Source of the DNA: a virus
Reading direction: 5' to 3' (one strand)
Length of the DNA stretch: 39,910 nt
IMG/VR virus record: IMGVR_UViG_3300044636_000940
Span: 1-39,910 of that record
This document shows, piece after piece, positions 35,448 to 39,910 of the stretch. The translations under genes and the position numbers were made by a program. Position 1 is the stretch's first letter, and the number at the start of each line of letters is the position of its first letter. The notes beneath the pieces were generated by a model. That model did not search any database. It saw nothing but the letters and a program-made list of their open reading frames with translations, and was not told the DNA's origin.

Positions 35448-35667
35448 TTTTTCAACATGGACCCGCGAGGGATTGGAAAGCATCGCCCGCCAAGCAGTGG
35501 ACGAAAACAAACAACTCCGCGAGGACAACAAGCTGCTGCTGGCCGCGTGGCGGCAGGCGATCAGCGAAAGATATCTGGCCGGAGTTCCTGCCGGGTCACC
35601 AGCCCACCCGTCGCCTCCTCGATCTTCACCGACAGCAGCGGGGACGCCCTCCGGCGCCCCGAGATGA
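35434..35667 (+). CDS. Small helical phage protein, 77 aa, C-terminus antisense to a regulator gene
   Basis: AAGGAA upstream. 'ADFSTWTREGLESIARQAVD' and 'NKQLREDNKLLLAAWRQAIS' are familiar from small phage proteins downstream of such helicases. After residue 45 the sequence turns into Pro/Ser/Gly-rich 'PAHPSPPRSSPTAAGTPSGA', which lies entirely over the opposite-strand Cro-like gene (35561-35761) and is probably read-through sequence without fold. Confidence 0.65.
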   Translation: MPKADFSTWTREGLESIARQAVDENKQLREDNKLLLAAWRQAISERYLAGVPAGSPAHPSPPRSSPTAAGTPSGAPR

Positions 35668-35761
35668 GCAGGGCCATCCACGTCGGGGTGACGCCGAGGT
35701 GCTCGGCCATCTCTGACTTGGCACCCCGCACGTCGGTCTTGAAGTATTCAATGAGGGTCAT
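35561..35761 (-). CDS. Cro/YdaS-like repressor on the opposite strand
   Basis: 66 aa starting MTLIEYFKTDVRGAKSEMAE. 'AEHLGVTPTWMALLISGRRR' is the helix-turn-helix, and 'IEEATGGLVTRQELRPDIF' the conserved tail of Cro-like phage regulators. It lies against the direction of the surrounding replication genes and overlaps the 3' end of the plus-strand gene by 107 bp. A consensus -10 (TATAAT) ends six bases before its ATG and no ribosome site is present, so a leaderless mRNA is predicted. Confidence 0.85.
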   Translation of the reverse strand: MTLIEYFKTDVRGAKSEMAEHLGVTPTWMALLISGRRRASPLLSVKIEEATGGLVTRQELRPDIFR

Positions 35762-35767
35762 TCCCGC

Positions 35768-35795
35768 ATTATAATCAAACCCCAAGTTAGATCAA
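35768..35795 (-). promoter_or_regulatory. Promoter for the Cro-like gene, predicting a leaderless transcript
   Basis: On the minus strand TTGATC (35790-35795) and TATAAT (35768-35773, perfect -10) are 16 bases apart; the ATG begins six bases after the -10, where transcription should start. ATTATAAT is self-complementary, so a -10 also exists on the plus strand, without a good -35. Confidence 0.65.
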
Positions 35796-35808
35796 CAGGA
35801 GAGAAAGC

Positions 35809-36051
35809 ATGCTTACCGAAGACGACCTGAAACGTGTCCTGATGGACTGCAAGTGCCAAGACCCCAACGGGCCGATTGACCCCAACGGGCTCTACACCAA
35901 CAACCTCGACATCATCGAGTTCGGCCATAAGGTCGAGGCACTGGTGGCCCTGAACTACGCCCGCAAGGAGCGAGCCGAGTGCATCAAGTTCGTGAAATCA
36001 CTGAACGCCACGGTGGCCCAAGCCCTGCAGGAGAAGCGGGGTGGGATGTGA
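35809..36051 (+). CDS. Hypothetical protein, 80 aa
   Basis: AGGAG seven bases before the ATG. 'MLTEDDLKRVLMDCKCQDPN', 'DIIEFGHKVEALVALNYARK', 'ECIKFVKSLNATVAQALQEK' suggest a short Cys pair followed by two helices. Not recognised. It lies just beyond the start of the oppositely oriented regulator and could be under its control. Confidence 0.65.
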   Translation: MLTEDDLKRVLMDCKCQDPNGPIDPNGLYTNNLDIIEFGHKVEALVALNYARKERAECIKFVKSLNATVAQALQEKRGGM

Positions 36052-36131
36052 ACACGGTCGTGAAGTACGCAGTCTTCTATTTTGGCTGCATATTTTTAAC
36101 CGTGGTTTTGGCTAACTGCCGCTGGCCCTAA
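36048..36131 (+). CDS. Possible 27-aa membrane peptide, GTG start
   Basis: The GTG overlaps the preceding TGA. The peptide has a basic-flanked hydrophobic segment (VVKYAVFYFGCIFLTVVLA) that could span a membrane. It ends two bases before the convergent gene's stop. The tiny size makes the call uncertain. Confidence 0.35.
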   Translation: MNTVVKYAVFYFGCIFLTVVLANCRWP

Positions 36132-36133
36132 TC

Positions 36134-37627
36134 CTACCGGTACGGGGGGAAAAAACTACCGGCACCCCCTTTAATTTTACCGGAGTCTACTAAGCCTTGC
36201 ATATCGGGAAAAGCTCGTTCGTTTTCTTCGGCCAAGGTAGCCACCCCAAAAGGCATTACGTCGCTTTTGTTCAACCCTGCAAGGATTTCCGGCCAGTGTT
36301 TGTAGAAGTAAGGAAGTTGGGCAAGCCCACCTAAGGGTCCCGCTATCCGGGTGCGGCTAAGGATGGGGGCGAGGGCACCCGCTAAACTCAATTGCTCTGT
36401 CCAATCCGGTGTCTTCCCTTGCTGCGCGTTTGAGGCCATGTTGTAGGCTTGCGCTCCTGCGCCAAGGCCAGCAACAGCGCCCACGCCAACATTGGCTGCG
36501 CGACTCTGGAGAGGGGCCATTGGCCCCCGTCTCGGGGCATTTGGGGCATTCGCGGCATTTGGGGCATTCGCGGCTCCCGGTGGAAGAGCCGTTGATGGGC
36601 CTGCCTTTGGCGGGGAAACCGGTTCCCTTGGCTGCGACATAGCGTTGTCTATGGCCGCTAACCTTGCGTTTTCCGCCTGCCTGATGAGATTTGCATGCCG
36701 ATCTTTGGTAGATTCCACAAAGGGCAAACCCCCGGGGGATACCTGCATGGCGGAAGACGGAACCAACTCCCTTGCCTTTCGGGTGTTCGCCGCTTCGCGG
36801 AGTATGCCTTGAGGTGCACCCGACGGATCGGTGGCGACGTTGCTGGTGAACTGGGAAACTACCTGTGAAGGCAAACGGCTCTCACTACCAACTTGAGAGT
36901 TTGTCCACTTTTCCATCGCGGACAACGGGCCCTCTGGTGCTGCCGGCGCAACCACAACGGGTGGGGTGCCTACAGGGGCAGCCACGGCGGGCGCGACAGG
37001 CTTGGGAGGCGTAGAAACTAAACGAGCAAGGTCGCTTGGCGACATAGCGGATAGGCTCCCACGCGGCAAAGAATACTGTCGCTCCAAGTGCATCAAGGCC
37101 AACTTATCCGTCTGCCTACCAGCGTATTTTCCACCAAGGTAGGCACCGGCGGCACCGGTGGCCGCCATGAAAGGATCGACCCCAGCCGAAGAGGGGGGCT
37201 CGTCCTTCATGTCGCCAAACATCCCTGTGAAGGGGTTGTCTGGAGCCTCTGATGCGGCAGAAGCAGGGGCACTCGCCGGGGCACTTGGCGGGGTGGCAGA
37301 ATCTTGAGGCGCGGCCACTTCTACCCCTGCCCTTTTAAGCTCTCTTCCGATAGAAGCGAGATTGGCTTCTTCGCGTTTGATATTCGCGGCGAGGGCATCC
37401 GCGTCTTCTTTTTTAGCGGGAACCGGCGTACCCCGAAGAACGCCCAGTGCCTTTGTCGTCTTATCCAACTCACTCTTGAGTATTCCAGCGGCATCAATAT
37501 CCCAGGCTTTTTGGTCAGCCGGAGATACACGTGCGTTGGCAAAGGGCGCTGTTGCACCAACCGCCGGTGCTTTTGCACCGTCTTCTTTGAAAGAGAACAA
37601 GTCGTCGTAAGGGTTCTTTTCGGCCAT
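36134..37627 (-). CDS. Probable virion-internal protein, 497 aa, low complexity
   Basis: The start at 37627 has GGAGG six bases upstream. Acidic opening ('AEKNPYDDLFSFKEDGAKAP'), a helical stretch ('LKSELDKTTKALGVLRG'), Pro/Ala/Ser-rich linkers, a Gly/Ala-rich segment ('FMAATGAAGAYLGGKYAGRQ') and an Asn-Ala-Pro repeat encoded by tandem GGGGCATTCGCGGC-type DNA near 36534-36578. The end has 'NVGVGAVAGLGAGAQAYNMA', possibly membrane-active. No enzyme motif. The form suits an ejection or internal virion protein, as inference; it converges with the replication operon. Confidence 0.6.
   Translation of the reverse strand: MAEKNPYDDLFSFKEDGAKAPAVGATAPFANARVSPADQKAWDIDAAGILKSELDKTTKALGVLRGTPVPAKKEDADALAANIKREEANLASIGRELKRAGVEVAAPQDSATPPSAPASAPASAASEAPDNPFTGMFGDMKDEPPSSAGVDPFMAATGAAGAYLGGKYAGRQTDKLALMHLERQYSLPRGSLSAMSPSDLARLVSTPPKPVAPAVAAPVGTPPVVVAPAAPEGPLSAMEKWTNSQVGSESRLPSQVVSQFTSNVATDPSGAPQGILREAANTRKARELVPSSAMQVSPGGLPFVESTKDRHANLIRQAENARLAAIDNAMSQPREPVSPPKAGPSTALPPGAANAPNAANAPNAPRRGPMAPLQSRAANVGVGAVAGLGAGAQAYNMASNAQQGKTPDWTEQLSLAGALAPILSRTRIAGPLGGLAQLPYFYKHWPEILAGLNKSDVMPFGVATLAEENERAFPDMQGLVDSGKIKGGAGSFFPPYR
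36137..36178 (+). terminator. Possible terminator for the rightward operon
   Basis: CCGGTA (36137-36142) and TACCGG (36157-36162) can pair, as can GGGGG with CCCCC (36165-36169), before a TTTAATTTT tract. It lies inside the 3' end of the convergent gene. The two stems compete, so confidence is low. Confidence 0.35.
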
Positions 37628-37636
37628 ACAACCTCC

Positions 37637-39202
37637 TTACGGTTTCTTGTTTGCGGGTTTATCTAGGTACGCTTGATAGGCATCAAGCAATTGCTGGTTT
37701 TTAACAGCAAACGGTTTATAGACATCGGAAAAACTTTGATGGCCCAGTATGGCGTCCAACCGATTTGGCACCCCGGAGTCTACTTTTATGTCCGGGTGCT
37801 TATTATCATAAACCAACCTTGCAAATTTATACTGGGCATTGGTGGCATCAAGGTCGTTCTTAATATGGCCCAGCGCTTTCAGAGCCGCCGCAGGGGTGGT
37901 ACTCATCGACGGGGTGAGGTCGTTGTACAAACCAATTTCCGCGTTCCTAGCTGAGTTCGGACTCAAACCCCCCGCACGTTGTTTCATAACGGCAATTGCA
38001 GCAAAGTTATTTGCAAGAGCATCATATACCGCCCGGTCTTTGTCGTTTAACCCCGCTCTTTTTGCGACAGCAACGGGAATGTTGATGTTCCCACTAAGAC
38101 CTGCAAAATTAACGCCAATACCCGCTTGAAGCATGGCTTCTATTTGGCTCCTAAAAGTACCCTGCGCCATGAGAGACATCACTCTTTTAGCAATAGCGGG
38201 ATTGTCCTTTATCAACCGGGTTTGGTCTTCAACTATGCGGGCTGCGGGCTCGTAAGTTTCGGTCGTACCACCCGAGGCCCCTAAAAGTTCCAGACGTGCG
38301 TTGGCTTTTTCTTCACGTTTAACGGCTTCCGTTTTACGTACATCTTCCGGAATTTCAGATTTTGAGCCTAAAGGCGAATCAATGATGATTTTTTCAGGTG
38401 CAGCAGGCGGGGCAGCAGCAGCAGCAGGCGGGGCAGCAGCAGCAGCAGACCCTGCAGCAGCAAGCGGCTCAGACACAACCTCGCGTGGCACCATGGGGGC
38501 GCCAACAGTAGTTCCCGCACTGGTAGGGGCCGGGGGTTTATCGGCGTCGGCTTGTCTTGGGGATTTGGAAGTATCCGTGGGACCGGTAGGCACCACAGCC
38601 GGTCGTTCAGTCTTCATGCGATCGTTTATCGATGCCAAGCCCCGCTTGTATTCTTCTACTGAAATGTCACCAGCAGCGCGACGTTGGGCGAGTACTTCCG
38701 CTTCAAGTTTAAGTTGTTGGGTTAGCAATTGCTGCTGTGAAGTTTTGAGGGTTTGACCAGTACGTTCGCCTTCATATGCGGCTTTTGCGGCTACCGCTGA
38801 AGGCGAGTCTGGTGCCAACCCGGTAATGTGGGCGTAGGTGGCCTCGTTCATGGGCTGGCCGGTAGCCTTCCAATCAGCAAATGCCTTGGCAGCAGCCGAG
38901 CCTTGGCCCATGGTGATCTTGGAGGCGGCCAACTGGGCACGCATTTGCGCCAGCGGCAACTGGCTTTCCCGCTGCTTCTCGACGTTCTCACCCAGCGCCT
39001 GCGACGCGCTGCCCAAGGACGCCGCGAAGCCACCTAGCTGAGGCTTGAAGAACCCGGCGGCCACGTTGAACCAGTTTGGGTTGGCGTAGCGCTGCTCAAG
39101 CGCCTGTACGCTGGCCGCCAGAGCATCTTGGTACGCCTGCGTGTCCGATACGTCGGCACCGTAGAAATTGATCTTAGGATCGGGTAAGCCTGCTGTTGCC
39201 AT
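37637..39202 (-). CDS. Probable virion-internal protein, 521 aa
   Basis: Two parts: residues 1-200 are helical, starting 'TAGLPDPKINFYGADVSDTQ' and including 'WFNVAAGFFKPQLGGFAASL' and 'TSQQQLLTQQLKLEAEVLAQ'; residues 205-265 are a Pro/Ala linker encoded by repeated GCA codons; the rest is another helical domain ('NPAIAKRVMSLMAQGTFRSQ', 'NINIPVAVAKRAGLNDKDRA', 'FSDVYKPFAVKNQQLLDAYQ'). The first part is like proteins I know as hypothetical structural proteins near internal virion genes. An ejected or internal protein is likely; no lytic transglycosylase motif is seen. Confidence 0.6.
   Translation of the reverse strand: MATAGLPDPKINFYGADVSDTQAYQDALAASVQALEQRYANPNWFNVAAGFFKPQLGGFAASLGSASQALGENVEKQRESQLPLAQMRAQLAASKITMGQGSAAAKAFADWKATGQPMNEATYAHITGLAPDSPSAVAAKAAYEGERTGQTLKTSQQQLLTQQLKLEAEVLAQRRAAGDISVEEYKRGLASINDRMKTERPAVVPTGPTDTSKSPRQADADKPPAPTSAGTTVGAPMVPREVVSEPLAAAGSAAAAAPPAAAAAPPAAPEKIIIDSPLGSKSEIPEDVRKTEAVKREEKANARLELLGASGGTTETYEPAARIVEDQTRLIKDNPAIAKRVMSLMAQGTFRSQIEAMLQAGIGVNFAGLSGNINIPVAVAKRAGLNDKDRAVYDALANNFAAIAVMKQRAGGLSPNSARNAEIGLYNDLTPSMSTTPAAALKALGHIKNDLDATNAQYKFARLVYDNKHPDIKVDSGVPNRLDAILGHQSFSDVYKPFAVKNQQLLDAYQAYLDKPANKKP
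38399..38467. repeat. Tandem GCA-rich repeat encoding an Ala/Pro linker
   Basis: Two to three units of GCAGCAGCAGCAGGCGGG lie in tandem inside the 521-aa gene, translating to runs of Ala with Pro pairs. Such repeats change length by slippage, so linker length may vary between related phages. Confidence 0.7.
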
Positions 39203-39224
39203 GGTTTATTCCTAAGGAAGGGCT

Positions 39225-39910
39225 TTACGGGGAGTTGTACAGATCATACGGATCGTAAGGATTGGGAGGGGTAACGTAAGGCGGAACGTAAGGGGGGTCC
39301 TCACCATAAATCGGATTGCCGGGATTAAAGATAGGATCATCTGCACCCGGAATAGTTACGCCGGGGGTACTACTTCCCGGGTTGGTCCCAGCTACAGCGT
39401 TAGCTGCCTCAATTCCAAACTGGTTCTTAATGGTTTCCCACAGGTTGAGCCCGTAGATGTTAGTTCCATCCGGGTTTTTACCAACCACTGGTTTAGAGAA
39501 GACACCCGCCGCAGTGGAGCCCAAGCCCGCGATCATTGACAACGGCGAGCCCTTCATGGTGCTGGTGACGGTGGTCGGCAGGTTCGCGCCGGACAGGATG
39601 CTGGCCTGCTTGCCGAGTATTTCCAACGGCGCAAGCTGCCTGTTCTGGGCGATGGCCTGCTGCTGGCCGCCAAGGGTCGCCAAGGCGTTCACGTCGGCCA
39701 AGCCTTGGGTCTGTGTCTGGTTTGCCAAGGCCGCTTGGCCGGTGCCCACGTCACGGTACAACTGGCCCTGCTGGGCGGCGAGGTTGCCCGCCGTCTGACC
39801 AGCGGTCACCTGATTGATGTTGGCTTGGTTCTGCAGGGTGCCCGCCGTCTGGCCGGCGTTAAGCTGGTTCAGGCGCTGTTGCTGGGCCGCCTTGAGGGCG
39901 TCGGCGTAGC
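39225..39910 (-). CDS. Partial virion protein with Gln/Ala/Gly-rich helix, start outside the window
   Basis: The open frame continues to the window edge; the real start is beyond 39910. The visible N-terminal part has a repeat 'LNAGQTAGTLQNQANIN' and 'VTAGQTAGNLAAQQGQL', then 'LGGQQQAIAQNRQLAPLEIL', a long Gln-rich helix common in phage internal and tail proteins. The C-terminal 60 residues are Pro/Tyr/Asp-rich ('NPIYGEDPPYVPPYVTPPNP'). The final 'MKGSPLSMIAGLGSTAAGVF' segment may contact membranes. An ejection or tail-associated structural role is likely. Confidence 0.65.
   Translation of the reverse strand, partial: YADALKAAQQQRLNQLNAGQTAGTLQNQANINQVTAGQTAGNLAAQQGQLYRDVGTGQAALANQTQTQGLADVNALATLGGQQQAIAQNRQLAPLEILGKQASILSGANLPTTVTSTMKGSPLSMIAGLGSTAAGVFSKPVVGKNPDGTNIYGLNLWETIKNQFGIEAANAVAGTNPGSSTPGVTIPGADDPIFNPGNPIYGEDPPYVPPYVTPPNPYDPYDLYNSP

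Noticed and set aside
36048-36131. Outer-membrane spanin or lipoprotein
   Set aside because: The segment before Cys (VLANC) does not fit a lipobox well, the Cys is near the C-terminus, and the peptide is too short; left as a possible membrane peptide.
38399-38467. GCA repeat as a regulatory or mobile repeat
   Set aside because: It is in frame and encodes an Ala/Pro linker, so a coding explanation is enough.
1-39910. tRNA genes, phage RNA polymerase, T7-type promoters, integrase and attachment sites, insertion sequences
   Set aside because: Looked for recognisable proteins, repeated promoter sequences and cloverleaf-like stretches; none could be supported by reading.

Overview
The window is a 39.9 kb piece of a tailed double-stranded DNA phage genome (Caudoviricetes). 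It holds terminase, portal, scaffold and HK97-fold capsid genes, a phage replication set (family A DNA polymerase, primase-helicase, Enc34-type single-strand binding protein, nucleases) and dense small genes joined by 4-nt overlaps. The GC-rich code, the AGGAG ribosome sites and several small protein types (for example the YTTPPAAQRTWVGLT and MPDVYIDRW proteins) suggest a phage of a betaproteobacterium, possibly freshwater Burkholderiales. That host assignment is an inference from resemblance only. No integrase, lysis gene, tail fibre, tRNA or RNA polymerase gene is visible, and genes are cut at both edges, so the window is part of a larger genome.

Layout. (1) 1-18.7 kb, minus strand: the late block, transcribed right to left. 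It runs terS, terL, two very large multidomain proteins (963 and 891 aa), portal, two tiny proteins, a GroES-like co-chaperonin, scaffold, a conserved 182-aa protein, a putative decoration protein, major capsid protein, terminator, a structural protein, a Lys/Gly-rich repeat protein, terminator, another structural protein, a second repeat protein, a DUF6321-like protein and a gp4-like adaptor with an inserted discoidin-like domain. (2) 18.8-22.3 kb, minus: small genes of unknown function plus a DUF932 protein, arranged as cassettes separated by GC hairpins and led by a common CACACA-rich leader. (3) 22.3-22.5 kb: an AT-rich tract and a TGAAGC iteron/palindrome cluster, a candidate replication origin. 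(4) 22.5-24.6 kb: primase-helicase. (5) 24.7-28.7 kb, minus: fifteen overlapping small genes, including a Mom-type DNA modification enzyme and a Cro/YdaS-like regulator, apparently read from one promoter near 28.79 kb. (6) 28.7-28.9 kb: a divergent promoter region. (7) 28.9-36.1 kb, plus: replication and recombination genes (DUF2800 Cas4-like nuclease, ssDNA-binding protein, DNA polymerase, VRR-NUC, SNF2-type helicase). Inside this block a second Cro-like regulator lies on the opposite strand behind a promoter that predicts a leaderless mRNA. (8) 36.1-39.9 kb, minus: three long, low-complexity, probably virion-internal proteins, the last cut by the window edge.

The most unusual signal is a short linear motif, hydrophobic-x-x-Gly-Gly-x-hydrophobic (for example YAKGGSV, MADGGSV, FATGGSV). 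It occurs about 20 times in four late proteins, and in the two largest it falls almost exactly between folded modules. It could mark processing or packaging sites in polyprotein-like virion cargo.
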